From positions 31,365 to 95,364 of the forward strand of contig JAOUDZ010000010.1 of the NCBI GenBank assembly GCA_029858965.1: a stretch of 64,000 nucleotides of DNA. The letters run 5' to 3'. A model generated the notes under the pieces. That model was given only the letters and a program-made list of their open reading frames with translations. It ran no database searches and had not been told where the DNA came from. Source of the stretch: Cyclobacteriaceae bacterium. GTDB taxonomy: Bacteria > Bacteroidota > Bacteroidia > Cytophagales > Cyclobacteriaceae. The position numbers were made by a program, and so were the translations under genes. This document shows positions 1-7,898 of this stretch, in pieces. Each line of letters begins with the position of its first letter. The first letter of the stretch is position 1.

Positions 1-287
1 CAACCGGATAACGAATATGCGTTCTTACTGCGTGAGCGATAGCAGCGGCACCACGCAGTAGCGCAGGCGTTTGCGGCTGCACGAGGAGTATAGCGGATAG
101 CGCGACCCCGAGACATGAGGGGGCACGCCAATGTAAAATCGCGTGCGCAATTTCATTATCCAACAAAAATCAATGGTTATGTCTGAATGTCCTTCAGTTC
201 TGCATTGGTGCCAAAATTGCTGGAAAGTATTTTCTAATTTCCTTACATTACAGTTTTATATCAATTCTTATCACTAAACCTACTATT
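1..287. other. Intergenic region with GC-rich left half
   Basis: No convincing reading frame. Bases 1-150 are clearly GC-richer than the AT-rich leader at 150-287 and contain many short repeated GCG/AGCGG-type words. The minus strand carries a CGCTATCCGCTATACTCC string, which resembles intergenic repeats I have seen in other Bacteroidota genomes (recollection, not a search). The AT-rich right half is the likely promoter and leader of the gene at 288, but I see no clear TAnnTTTG element. Confidence 0.35.
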
Positions 288-1091
288 ATGAAAACACAAA
301 AAAATCCGATCATGAGGATTATTATGCTCATGTTCGTCCTTTTGATGGCTTCCCAAACAACAACCCTGGCGCAGGCCGCCGAAGATCCGGGTATTACCAT
401 GTACATTTACGTCAAGGTTTCAGGAGCGAACCGGGCAGAATTTGTAAAAAGAGAAACCACCTATTGGGCTGAAATCGCCAGGAAGGCAATGGCTGATGGC
501 AACATTGTATTTTGGGCTTTGATGGAGAAAGTTGGTGGTTATGACCTGGAGAACAGTTCCAACTTCCTGATTATCAACAGGTATAAAAATATTGATGCCG
601 CTGGTGAAGTTTGGAGTGAGAAAAATATCAAGGCAGCATTCCCCAATGTTACTGCGGACAAGATGGAGACCAATAGCATTAGTAAATGGACGAGTCAGTT
701 CTATCTTCACACCGAAGATTGGCAAGAGGCCGCTGGCGCGAAGGGTGAAGATTACAAGTTTGTAAGTATGGTGTACCATGATTCTTCGAATCCTGGCAGT
801 ACTATCGCGCTTGAGCGCAAGCATTGGGGACCGTTCATCAAGGCGGCCATGGACAAGAAACAAACTACGCAATTAGCCTGGGGTAATGCCATTATATTAT
901 CGCCTTCAGGATACAACATTCACGCCACCACTGTGTCATACGACATCTATCCCAGTCTGAAAGAAGCATTGAATCCTACATGGGATCCAAAAACGGTTTT
1001 TCCAAATGAAGGCCTCGCAGAAATCAACAAACTGGAATCAAGCAGAGGCGGTGCCGTCTATCGTATCATTAAGGGCGTTTCGCCGGAGTAA
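288..1091 (+). CDS. Exported protein of unknown function, possible tandem ferredoxin-like (dimeric alpha-beta barrel) folds
   Basis: Predicted 267-residue secreted protein. The N-terminus has charged residues, a hydrophobic core (IIMLMFVLLMA) and a plausible signal peptidase I site near AQAAED, so it should be exported. The mature part has two similar halves, each with a beta strand (ITMYIYVKV; YKFVSMVYHD), a helix rich in Ala/Lys (FVKRETTYWAEIARKA; ALERKHWGPFIKAAMDK), then a Trp-containing strand and a helix. That pattern fits a duplicated dimeric alpha-beta barrel of the EthD/NIPSNAP type, but this is a fold guess and no catalytic motif is visible. The gene stands alone and ends 14 nt before a strong terminator. 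The ATG start is preceded by an A-rich leader without a Shine-Dalgarno sequence. Confidence 0.75.
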   Translation: MKTQKNPIMRIIMLMFVLLMASQTTTLAQAAEDPGITMYIYVKVSGANRAEFVKRETTYWAEIARKAMADGNIVFWALMEKVGGYDLENSSNFLIINRYKNIDAAGEVWSEKNIKAAFPNVTADKMETNSISKWTSQFYLHTEDWQEAAGAKGEDYKFVSMVYHDSSNPGSTIALERKHWGPFIKAAMDKKQTTQLAWGNAIILSPSGYNIHATTVSYDIYPSLKEALNPTWDPKTVFPNEGLAEINKLESSRGGAVYRIIKGVSPE

Positions 1092-1104
1092 CTAAACAAA
1101 CAAA

Positions 1105-1139
1105 AAAAGCAGTGCCTGATGACGTCAGGTACTGCTTTT
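1105..1139. terminator. Strong bidirectional intrinsic terminator
   Basis: A 15-bp stem (AAAAGCAGT-G-CCTGA pairing with TCAGG-T-ACTGCTTTT, one G-T pair) closes a 5-nt loop. It has an A run on the left and a T run on the right, so it can work on both strands. It sits between the stop of the plus-strand gene at 1091 and the stop of the convergent minus-strand gene at 1179, as expected for a shared terminator. Confidence 0.9.
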
Positions 1140-1178
1140 CTATTTAATGTTATTTTTGTTTATCCGGCAACCGGTTTC

Positions 1179-1691
1179 TTATTCCGAGACCATTGTGGAA
1201 TCTGCCGGTTCCATGGAAGCTGCTGGTTGCCTGGCCAGATATCCGGGCAGCGCGTTGAAAATATCGATCTGCATTGCAATCTTGTTATCCTTTACAAAGA
1301 AGGACACATTGACCGGCGTGGTAACATCTTTTCCTCCGTTGGTTTTGCCGCTGTGCAAAAACCAGGCATGAACCCATTTATCGCCTTCATCGGTCACAAT
1401 CATTTCATACACGGGATTTTCGCCAATATTATATTCCGCGTAGTTCGTCAAATTGCTTTTCAAGCCTTCAATGTATGCGTCAGGACCTACCCACTTATCT
1501 TCATCCCATACATTTACAGCGATTTTCGCCGTATCGGCATAACCGGCGCGGAACGTTTCCCAGTCACCGCTGAAATAGGCCGCGATGCCTTTTTTCACCA
1601 GGTCAATTTCAGGTGATTCCTTGAAATACTGCTTTTCCTGGCATGCTGACAGGGCCAGGAGCCCTAAAGCAAGAAAGAATAATTTTTTCAT
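1179..1691 (-). CDS. NTF2/SnoaL-like lipoprotein
   Basis: Predicted 170-residue lipoprotein. The signal sequence MKKLFFLALGLLALSAC ends in a lipobox (LSAC), giving lipidation at Cys17. The mature domain has the order of an NTF2-like fold: a long helix with DLVKKGIAAYFSGDWETFRAGYADTA-type residues, strands around KIAVNVWDEDKWVG, and a C-terminal sheet (KWVHAWFLHSG, VNVSFFVKDNKIAMQIDIFN). SnoaL/NTF2-like domains bind small ligands or act as isomerases, but no catalytic residue can be named here. The Pro/Ala/Ser-rich tail is probably disordered. The gene is monocistronic and shares the terminator at 1105-1139. Confidence 0.8.
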   Translation of the reverse strand: MKKLFFLALGLLALSACQEKQYFKESPEIDLVKKGIAAYFSGDWETFRAGYADTAKIAVNVWDEDKWVGPDAYIEGLKSNLTNYAEYNIGENPVYEMIVTDEGDKWVHAWFLHSGKTNGGKDVTTPVNVSFFVKDNKIAMQIDIFNALPGYLARQPAASMEPADSTMVSE

Positions 1692-1948
1692 ATTGGTTGG
1701 TTTTGGTTCATGTGAAGTTAACCAAAGCTGGTATTAATTCGCTAGCGTTGAACCCTAAAATTAGGCCTACACGTATTAGCATTAGTCGCAAAGGGGGCAA
1801 GGAAGGTCATTAAACCAGCTATACTCCCAATCGTATTGACGTGGCACTGCGCTCGCGCCGCTGGTTTTTTTGTAATTTGAAGAAAGGAAGGCAACCCTTT
1901 CATTTTTTGTTCCGTCAAGTATAAAGAACCTAAACCCGGGAATACCTC

Positions 1949-2491
1949 ATGGACCTGCTGATACTGGGCTGCAAGCGCAAAGATCGAGACAGCCAGCGAT
2001 TGCTGTATCAGCATTATTATTCATATGCCTTAAGTATCTGCGCCCGGTACTCAAGAACAATGGATGAGGCTAAAGAGGCGATGAATGATGGATTTATGAA
2101 AGTGTTTCTGAAGATCGATCAATATCATGGGGATTCGCCATTCAAACCATGGTTGCGACAAGTTATGATCAGGGCTTCCATTGATCAGTATAGAAAAGAG
2201 CTCAAGCACCAAAAGCATGATCCGATGGAGTCTGCTCATGCCGCTTTTACACAGCCCCGGGGCGAGGCCAATCTTTCACATGAAGAGTTAATAGGGTTGG
2301 TTCAAAGATTGTCACCCGCTTACCGGGCTGTTTTTAATTTACACGTCATTGATGGCTACACCCATCAGGAGATTGGAAAAATGCTGAGGATTTCAGCCGG
2401 CACATCAAAATCGAACTTGCTGAAAGCGCGTGAGAATTTGCGGAGCATGTTGGAAAGACTGGATAAGATTTCTTATGAAAAAGTTAACTGA
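1949..2491 (+). CDS. ECF-type RNA polymerase sigma factor
   Basis: Predicted 180-residue sigma-70 family factor of the extracytoplasmic-function group. Region 2 spans about residues 10-80 (DSQRLLYQHYYSYALSIC, then EAKEAMNDGFMKVFLKID). Region 4 spans about 115-170 and ends with the helix-turn-helix HVIDGYTHQEIGKMLRISAGTSKSNLLKAR. An in-frame TAA at 1931-1933 and the lack of any other start between it and ATG 1949 fix the start. The next gene begins 17 nt before this stop, in the usual sigma then anti-sigma order. It probably directs core polymerase to envelope-related promoters under control of the gene at 2475, and may autoregulate, though no ECF promoter motif was identified. Confidence 0.93.
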   Translation: MDLLILGCKRKDRDSQRLLYQHYYSYALSICARYSRTMDEAKEAMNDGFMKVFLKIDQYHGDSPFKPWLRQVMIRASIDQYRKELKHQKHDPMESAHAAFTQPRGEANLSHEELIGLVQRLSPAYRAVFNLHVIDGYTHQEIGKMLRISAGTSKSNLLKARENLRSMLERLDKISYEKVN

Positions 2492-3992
2492 TCAGGAGCT
2501 CGATTCTCTTTTTAAGGAAGCCGCAGAAGGTTTACAACCTGCTTTTGATTCGGCCGGATGGCGTGCCATGGAGACGAAACTTGATCAGGCTAATCGAGCC
2601 CCCTGGAGGGGGTGGATCCCGCTAATATTGTTGGGTATAGTCATTTTTTCAGGCGGCGTATGGGTAGGCATAACCTATGAAGTTTCCAGTATCGGTAAGG
2701 TTACACCTGAAGGCAAAGAGCAAGCATTAATGCAAGACCGGCCTGTCACGACGAGGCAAAATCAAAGTCAGCTTCAAAGCGCATCTGATGCTGAACAGGA
2801 AAGAACCATCGCTGATAAGCGCAGCGGGGAAGAAAATAAATCAGGTGAATCGGTTGCTCCATTTGATCCGCAAGTTATTCGTGACGAAAGGAACAATACT
2901 CATCGTAGCAGCAGCGTCGTCACCAATAAAAAAAGTCAATTCGGTGAGGCGGAAACTTTCGTTAGCCAAAATGATAATAGTGGTTCATTTGCAGCGACAA
3001 CCATTGCGCAGGCGAATGAACCATCTGATAAGCAAGGTATTCGCGACAAAAAGAACAATTTTCATCCCAGCAACGGGGTCATCACGGATGCAGCAAATAA
3101 CATCAGCAAAGCCGAACCGCTCGCGCGCCAAAATGAAAACAGCAATTCGTTGATTGTTGCAGCGCACGCAGAAAAATCTGATAAGCCGGTTATGGGAAAT
3201 CAGGAGCAAGTCGTTCATCCGGGCAGCAGTGTCATCGACGATGCGGAAAATCACCTCAGCGGAGCGGAACCGCCCGATCTGCAAAATGACAAGCGTAGTT
3301 CATTAACGGTAGTCAACGGTGATCATGCCAATGACTCGATTATGCACGAAATGAACAGTGGGAAAGCAGCCATAAACCAATCGGAGACGGCAGAAACGGT
3401 AATCGAACAAAGAAACAAGATTTCGAATTCAATTTTCATCAGAGCGCTCGCTTCCCCGGATTTATCCTCCATCAATTATGCCACAGCCAGCTCAGTTGGA
3501 AGCAACTTTGCTTTACTTGTGGAATATCAATTCAACGGCAGGTGGTCAGTTTCTACCGGAGGAATTTGGTCAAAGAAAAAATATTCTACGGACAATGAGA
3601 TCACGTACGGCAATTACACGGCAGATCGTTTGGATGGTACTTGCCGTATTCTGGACATTCCCATAAACCTTTCATATCAGTTTCGACCACATCACAGAAC
3701 TTCATTTTATGCGAGTGCAGGCTTTTCATCCTACATCATGGTAAGTGAAAATTATACCTATACCGTATTTACCAGTTATGGCGATCGGGTCTATAATGAT
3801 GAGATAGATGGAAAAAATAACGAGTGGTTCAAGATGCTTAACCTATCGTTGGGCATTCAATATCAATTATCGCACCGGTTGTATTTACAGGCAGAGCCAT
3901 TCTTAAAGGCTCCTTTGGCAGGTGTAGGCGAAGGTGATGTATTGTTGTCCAGCATGGGTATATTCGCGGGTCTCAAGTATAGAATTAAATAA
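2475..3992 (+). CDS. Dma-like dual-membrane anti-sigma factor / outer-membrane beta-barrel protein
   Basis: Predicted 505 residues starting at ATG 2475, which overlaps the sigma gene by 17 nt; a longer in-frame ORF from 2430 lies inside the sigma gene and is unlikely. The cytoplasmic N-terminus has the conserved start MKKLTDQELDSLFKEAAEGL and a W-x-x-M-E-x-K-L-D segment typical of these anti-sigma proteins. One transmembrane helix follows at about residues 47-68. Residues about 130-290 are polar and carry three imperfect repeats of roughly 50 residues. From about residue 320 the chain reads as a porin-like outer-membrane barrel with alternating strands (FALLVEYQFNGRWSVSTGGIW, SFYASAGFSSYIM) and a last strand GIFAGLKYRIK. 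This order matches the dual membrane-spanning anti-sigma (Dma) proteins described in Bacteroides. The inferred role is to sense outer-membrane state and hold or release the adjacent sigma factor. Confidence 0.82.
   Translation: MKKLTDQELDSLFKEAAEGLQPAFDSAGWRAMETKLDQANRAPWRGWIPLILLGIVIFSGGVWVGITYEVSSIGKVTPEGKEQALMQDRPVTTRQNQSQLQSASDAEQERTIADKRSGEENKSGESVAPFDPQVIRDERNNTHRSSSVVTNKKSQFGEAETFVSQNDNSGSFAATTIAQANEPSDKQGIRDKKNNFHPSNGVITDAANNISKAEPLARQNENSNSLIVAAHAEKSDKPVMGNQEQVVHPGSSVIDDAENHLSGAEPPDLQNDKRSSLTVVNGDHANDSIMHEMNSGKAAINQSETAETVIEQRNKISNSIFIRALASPDLSSINYATASSVGSNFALLVEYQFNGRWSVSTGGIWSKKKYSTDNEITYGNYTADRLDGTCRILDIPINLSYQFRPHHRTSFYASAGFSSYIMVSENYTYTVFTSYGDRVYNDEIDGKNNEWFKMLNLSLGIQYQLSHRLYLQAEPFLKAPLAGVGEGDVLLSSMGIFAGLKYRIK
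2874..3344 (+). repeat. Three imperfect ~50-residue coding repeats in the periplasmic linker
   Basis: Units begin near 2874 (VIRDERNNTH...), 3036 (GIRDKKNNFH...) and 3189 (VMGNQEQVVH...), a spacing of 162 and 153 nt. Each unit runs charged/Asn-rich start, then H-(R/P)-S/G-S/N, V-(V/I)-(T/D), a GEAE/KAEP/GAEP turn, QN(D/E)N or QNDK, then S/N-S-(F/L). The third unit is the most divergent. They lie between the transmembrane helix and the barrel of the Dma-like protein. Confidence 0.75.
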
Positions 3993-3999
3993 GTTAAAT

Positions 4000-4812
4000 A
4001 TGCAAACCAGAAATCAAATCAGAATTATAACCGTTTCGCTATGCGTATCGTTGTTCACCTTCAAGGGATGTTCCAGTGATGACGCACCGCAGCCGGTCGA
4101 TTGCGCCGTATCCACGCTTGCCGTAACTGGCTCCGGGTCAGGTCCTACTTCGTGTGGCGCCACCGATGGTTCGATCACTGCCACAGCAACGGGGGGGGAT
4201 GAACCATATCAGTTTGCAATCGATGCCCAACCTTTCGGTGGTTCCCCGGCTTTTACCGGCTTGGCAGCCGGCACCTATCAGCTGAAGGTCAGGGATAAAA
4301 ACAACTGTGAGCGAACCAAAAGTGTAACGATAAATGCAGCCGGATCAACACTTGCTGCCACTGTTAATACAACCGTAAGCGGTTGCAAAACCAGCGATGG
4401 CGTCATTACCATCAATGCAAGCGGCGGTACAGCACCATATGCTTATCAAATAGCTGGCGGGGCAACATCCGGTACGTCAGTATACGATAACCTTGCTGCC
4501 GGAAATTATTCGGTTAAAGTCACGGACAACACGGGCTGTTCGGTAACGCAAAATGTGGAAGTCTTAAATGGAACTTTGTACAGTACTGAAGTGCAAAGCA
4601 TTATTACTGCCAATTGTGCTGTATCCGGATGCCACGTATCGGGGGGTGCGGCATCTGTCAGCTTTACTAGTTTCGCAAATGTACAATCACGTGCCGCCGA
4701 CATCAAATCAAAAACGCAAAGTGGTGAAATGCCCAAAGACGCAGCCAAATTACCACAAGCTCAGCTGGACCTGATTTCCTGCTGGGTAGAGGATGGCGCT
4801 TTGAACAATTGA
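4000..4812 (+). CDS. SprB-repeat lipoprotein with C-terminal CX4CH haem-binding-like domain
   Basis: Predicted 270 residues from ATG 4000, 7 nt after the previous stop; the in-frame ORF from 3934 is unlikely because it overlaps the previous gene. The signal ends in FKGC, giving a lipidated Cys. Two SprB-type repeats follow (about residues 45-100 and 105-170), each with C-x-x-x-DG-x-I-x-x-x-x-x-GG, PY-x-(F/Y), a LAAG-(T/N)-Y turn and a closing (R/T)D-(K/N)-(N/T)-x-C. The C-terminal domain has NCAVSGCHVSGG, a C-X4-C-H motif seen in Bacteroidota cytochrome-like lipoproteins, then GEMP and a last helix ending CWVEDGALNN. The Met of GEMP could be the second haem ligand. It is likely co-transcribed with the YceI and DUF5777 genes downstream. 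Haem attachment is inferred from the motif. Confidence 0.82.
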   Translation: MQTRNQIRIITVSLCVSLFTFKGCSSDDAPQPVDCAVSTLAVTGSGSGPTSCGATDGSITATATGGDEPYQFAIDAQPFGGSPAFTGLAAGTYQLKVRDKNNCERTKSVTINAAGSTLAATVNTTVSGCKTSDGVITINASGGTAPYAYQIAGGATSGTSVYDNLAAGNYSVKVTDNTGCSVTQNVEVLNGTLYSTEVQSIITANCAVSGCHVSGGAASVSFTSFANVQSRAADIKSKTQSGEMPKDAAKLPQAQLDLISCWVEDGALNN

Positions 4813-4819
4813 GCTTCAA

Positions 4820-5365
4820 TTGAAAAAAGTAAAAGCAATCATACTGTTGGTCCTGACGACTCCCGTAGTACTTTCCGTCTATGGCCAAAAGTACGCTGCC
4901 GAACAATCCTTGGTCAGTTTTTTCTCTGATGCTCCTGTTGAGGATATCAAGGCAGAAAACCATAAAGCAATTAGTCTGCTGAATGTGTCCACCGGGGAGG
5001 TTGCTATTTCAATTCCCATCAAAGATTTTGAGTTTGCCAAATCCCTGATGAAGGAACACTTCAATGAAAAGTATCTCGAGTCAGATAAATATCCAAAAGC
5101 CATATTTCAGGGGAAGTTTATTAACTTTAATTTAAATGATTCCTCCGAACAAACAGTAAATGCCACAGGCAAGCTAACCATTCATGGTGTTACCAGAGAG
5201 ATTAAAGTATCCGGAACATTTCAACCCAGCCCGAATCAAATCGTGGCGCGGTCGAAATTTGTGATCAGATTGGAAGATTATAAAGTTAAAATTCCTCAGA
5301 TCCTGTGGAACAATATTGCAGAGGAGGTTGAAGTAACAATAGCGCTAACCTATAAACGCTTATGA
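4820..5365 (+). CDS. YceI-family periplasmic protein
   Basis: Predicted 181 residues. The start is TTG at 4820, 7 nt after the previous stop; it is the only codon that gives a complete signal peptide (KKVKAIILLVLTTPVVLSVYGQ). The mature chain has YceI features: an early strand with SLVSFFSDAPVEDI, VSTGEVAISIPIKDFEF, the K-Y-L-E-S-D-K-Y-P-K-A-x-F-x-G segment, and LTIHGVTREIKVSG. YceI proteins are lipocalin-like barrels that bind isoprenoid-type amphiphiles in the periplasm. The TGA stop overlaps the ATG of the next gene (ATGA), so the two are probably translationally coupled. YceI beside a haem lipoprotein and a DUF5777 barrel is a combination I have seen in other Bacteroidota, which suggests a common redox or quinone-linked function (inference). 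Confidence 0.92.
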   Translation: MKKVKAIILLVLTTPVVLSVYGQKYAAEQSLVSFFSDAPVEDIKAENHKAISLLNVSTGEVAISIPIKDFEFAKSLMKEHFNEKYLESDKYPKAIFQGKFINFNLNDSSEQTVNATGKLTIHGVTREIKVSGTFQPSPNQIVARSKFVIRLEDYKVKIPQILWNNIAEEVEVTIALTYKRL

Positions 5366-6237
5366 GAATACTTATTGTCCTTTTCTTCCTTGCGGGTACA
5401 GCTTGTTATGCACAGGATGACTTGCTTAACGAACTTGAACAAAGCAACCCAACGGAACCCGAATACGTAACATCCACATTTAAAGGTAGCCGTTTGGTTA
5501 ACGGTCAGACTGTCAAAACAAAAAATAAGCGTGAACTGGAATTTATTTTCTCGCATCGGTTTGGGGCGATAAATCAGGGCCTATACGAACTTTTTGGTCT
5601 GGATCAGGCCTATGTTCGCCTGGGCCTGGAGTATGGTATTACGGATCGACTGGGTGTCGGCCTGGGACGCAACTCCGTGGATAAGACAATGGACAGCTAC
5701 CTGCGCTACAAAGCCTTAAAACAAGTAGTCGGTGGCATGCCTGTTACCATTACTGCTTATGGAAATTTTGCGATTAAAACTTCACCAAAAAAGGAAGATG
5801 CCGGATTTGATATTACGCTGGAGGATCGCCTCTCGTATACGGGTCAGTTGCTTATCGCCAGAAAGTTTACTTCAGCGTTGTCACTTCAACTGATGCCTAC
5901 CGTTGTTCACAAAAACCTGGCTGACCAGACCATTGAAAACAACACCCAATTTGCACTGGGGGCAGGTGGCAGAGTAAAAGTGTCGAAAAGTATTTCACTG
6001 AACGTCGAATATTATCATCGTTTTGGTGTCCCGGACAACAATCCTTATTACGATGCCCTGGGTTTTGCAGTTGACATTGAAACGGGTGGTCATGATTTTC
6101 AATTGATCATCACCAATACCAGAGGCCTGACAGAGCGTGCTTTTATTACTGAGACTGCCGGCGATTTCTTTGACGGAGACATCCATCTTGGATTTAATGT
6201 TACACGCACGTTTCAATTCGGCCGAAAGAAAAAATAA
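5362..6237 (+). CDS. DUF5777 family outer-membrane beta-barrel protein
   Basis: Predicted 291 residues with a short signal peptide (ILIVLFFLAGTACYAQ). The mature chain starts with acidic DDLLNELEQ and then shows DUF5777 landmarks: the FKGSRLVNGQTVKTKNKRELEF-type opening, FIFSHRFGAIN, and many alternating amphipathic strands such as YVRLGLEYGITDRLGVGLG and ISLNVEYYHRFG. The chain ends in TFQFGRKKK. The function of DUF5777 is not established, but barrel topology and outer-membrane location are well supported. It overlaps the YceI gene by 4 nt and is the last gene of the plus-strand run that starts at the sigma factor or at 4000. Confidence 0.88.
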   Translation: MRILIVLFFLAGTACYAQDDLLNELEQSNPTEPEYVTSTFKGSRLVNGQTVKTKNKRELEFIFSHRFGAINQGLYELFGLDQAYVRLGLEYGITDRLGVGLGRNSVDKTMDSYLRYKALKQVVGGMPVTITAYGNFAIKTSPKKEDAGFDITLEDRLSYTGQLLIARKFTSALSLQLMPTVVHKNLADQTIENNTQFALGAGGRVKVSKSISLNVEYYHRFGVPDNNPYYDALGFAVDIETGGHDFQLIITNTRGLTERAFITETAGDFFDGDIHLGFNVTRTFQFGRKKK

Positions 6238-6367
6238 AATATGGTCTAACCCTTCTGGCTACCACACACAAACGGCTCAGCTCCTTAATCCTGTAATGAC
6301 CGGCGTATGTCTTGCAGGATTACCTGTTACTCATTTACTGTCGCCGATAATTTTTCGTTTACTTAGA

Positions 6368-7177
6368 TTATGTTCTAGTCACTACATTAACTTTGTGCGT
6401 ATCAAAAATAGTGGAAAGAAATTCATACAGTTCCGGATGTCTTTTTTGAAATTTATACGGATTGGAAAAGAAATATTCGCTTACTACTGCCAAAAACTCA
6501 GCATTACTCGTGAGCGCGTAAGGATTGATGTCAGACTTCCCGTTAGCGATTCTTTTTATCTCATTCTTTATTTCATGCAGCCAGGGCCCAACATAACGAT
6601 GGTTCAATAGCAATTCTGGGACACCATCAATTGCACCATCTTCCTTGTCAAGTAAATGCACGAATTCATGGATGCCTACATTTTCATTGTGTGGCAATCC
6701 ATCGAATGCTTTGACAAGATCGGGTTTAGACAAGATGACGTTGCCATTCATAAATCGATTACCCACCATTCCAGCGATAAATTCTTGATGTCCTTCAAAT
6801 CGTTGGGTTTGAAACTGCTCATCAAAGCTGTTGGGATAAATCAACACGGTATTGACGTTGGCATAGTTGTATCCTGGAAAAGCAAAGGTGGGAATAACGG
6901 CACTGCACGCCACCATTAGCCGTATCGTGTCATCAATGTCAGTGTCGATTGCGTCAATATTTTTGGTGGCCAGGAACAGTTGTACGCGTTTTTCGAAGAG
7001 TGCTTTATCCTGATCGTTTAACCCCCCGTAAAATACTACGCGTTGTTTAAGGATTGTTCGCCACTGCTCCGGAAAGTTTCGATTCAACTTTTCTTCCAGC
7101 GCCTTTCGCTTCTTTCTGGCGTAAACCAACACGGCACTCAGTACTGTGACTGCAAAAAAGGTTATAATTAGGTCCAT
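6368..7177 (-). CDS. MtfA-like (M90) zinc metallopeptidase, membrane-anchored
   Basis: Predicted 269 residues. An N-terminal hydrophobic helix (LIITFFAVTVLSAVLVYA) followed by RKKRK suggests a membrane anchor with the catalytic part in the cytoplasm. The M90/MtfA core is clear: VNTVLIYPNSF, then HEFVHLLDKEDGAIDG near residue 170 with the HExxH zinc site, and downstream NAEFLAVVSEYFF, whose Glu residues are in the position of the third zinc ligand. E. coli MtfA interacts with Mlc and affects glucose PTS expression; that role need not apply here, since no PTS genes are visible. Length matches the family. It converges with the DUF5777 gene. Confidence 0.9.
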   Translation of the reverse strand: MDLIITFFAVTVLSAVLVYARKKRKALEEKLNRNFPEQWRTILKQRVVFYGGLNDQDKALFEKRVQLFLATKNIDAIDTDIDDTIRLMVACSAVIPTFAFPGYNYANVNTVLIYPNSFDEQFQTQRFEGHQEFIAGMVGNRFMNGNVILSKPDLVKAFDGLPHNENVGIHEFVHLLDKEDGAIDGVPELLLNHRYVGPWLHEIKNEIKRIANGKSDINPYALTSNAEFLAVVSEYFFSNPYKFQKRHPELYEFLSTIFDTHKVNVVTRT

Positions 7178-7487
7178 TCTACAATATTTGGATTAACGTG
7201 ACCACAATGAATGCTGACTAGCAGATGTTGAAGATACCCAGGAAAAGTACAGTTCAAACAATAAGGAAAGCAGGAAAGCTCGATAGGGACTTCTTCTCCA
7301 AAAGATGAAACGATGTAAACTCCACCCAGGGTGAGCAACGGCATCCATACATTGTATAAAACGAGAAACGTTGTATTTTCAAATCCTTTCATGAAGCAAT
7401 GAAAACGTCATGTTGCTGTAAATCCCTGTTTAGGGTTCCACTTATACTCAGGATTTATGGTGTCGGGAATCTCAACGAAATAAAGTA
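7178..7487. other. Intergenic region, 310 bp, no supported gene
   Basis: It contains a 74-codon minus-strand ORF (7168-7392) with an atypical composition and a 10-nt overlap into the MtfA-like gene. I regard this ORF as chance. No hairpin with a T run and no promoter match were found. Confidence 0.5.
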
Positions 7488-7676
7488 CTACAGTTTGAGG
7501 AACTCAAGCATTTTATAAACCAGGATACCCGGCCAAAACATTGCTTTGATAAACCCCATAAAACCCATCCAAAAGCTTGTAGCATGTTGGATAAAATAAA
7601 TAAGGGCACCAATAAACCCTATACCATACACGGCGGACGATTGCCCAACCATCCTGGTTTTAATTCTTTCCTTCAT
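7488..7676 (-). CDS. Small two-helix membrane protein
   Basis: Predicted 62 residues. After a basic start (MKERIKTRM) there are two hydrophobic stretches: VYGIGFIGALIYFIQHA (about 17-33) and FWMGFMGFIKAMFWPGILVYKMLEFL (about 35-60). The motif YGIGFIGALIYFIQHATSFW is like that of small conserved membrane proteins found in many bacteria. ATG start, no evident Shine-Dalgarno sequence. It stands alone between intergenic regions. Function unknown. Confidence 0.72.
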   Translation of the reverse strand: MKERIKTRMVGQSSAVYGIGFIGALIYFIQHATSFWMGFMGFIKAMFWPGILVYKMLEFLKL

Positions 7677-7804
7677 CGCAAGAAACGTTAACCTAAGTTA
7701 AATACTGTTGGCTGAAAGTATTTAATTGTACAGGACTTCCGTATGATTCCCGTCAGCGAATGGCGTGATTCTTATCAGGCCCTTGTGCTCAATGAACCCT
7801 TTTA

Positions 7805-7842
7805 CCCTCAGTGTCAGCCGAGCCACTCGGAGACACTGAGGG
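7805..7842. repeat. Palindromic repeat, copy 1
   Basis: An outer stem CCCTCAGTGTC/GACACTGAGGG (11 pairs, with a 1-nt offset at the inner end) surrounds an inner CCGAG-cca-CTCGG stem-loop. It lies 57 nt beyond the stop of the minus-strand barrel gene at 7899. A diverged second copy is at 9363-9400. With no T run it is not a standard terminator, but it could stop transcription or protect a 3' end. Confidence 0.75.
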
Positions 7843-7898
7843 GAGGAATGCCGCTGTAATCATAGTTTCTTACATGGCTTATGAGATGTATGTTTGTT

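Noticed and set aside
1742..2014. Minus-strand ORF of 90 codons upstream of the sigma factor
   Set aside because: It overlaps the sigma-gene start, has no family features and has no sensible start context.
6286..6322. Inverted repeat TAATCCTG/CAGGATTA between the DUF5777 and MtfA-like genes
   Set aside because: The arms are only 8 bp with a 21-nt loop and no T run, so it is too weak to call a terminator.
7168..7392. Minus-strand ORF of 74 codons upstream of the MtfA-like gene
   Set aside because: It overlaps the gene by 10 nt and its sequence lacks a normal signal or domain pattern; chance ORF in an AT-rich gap.
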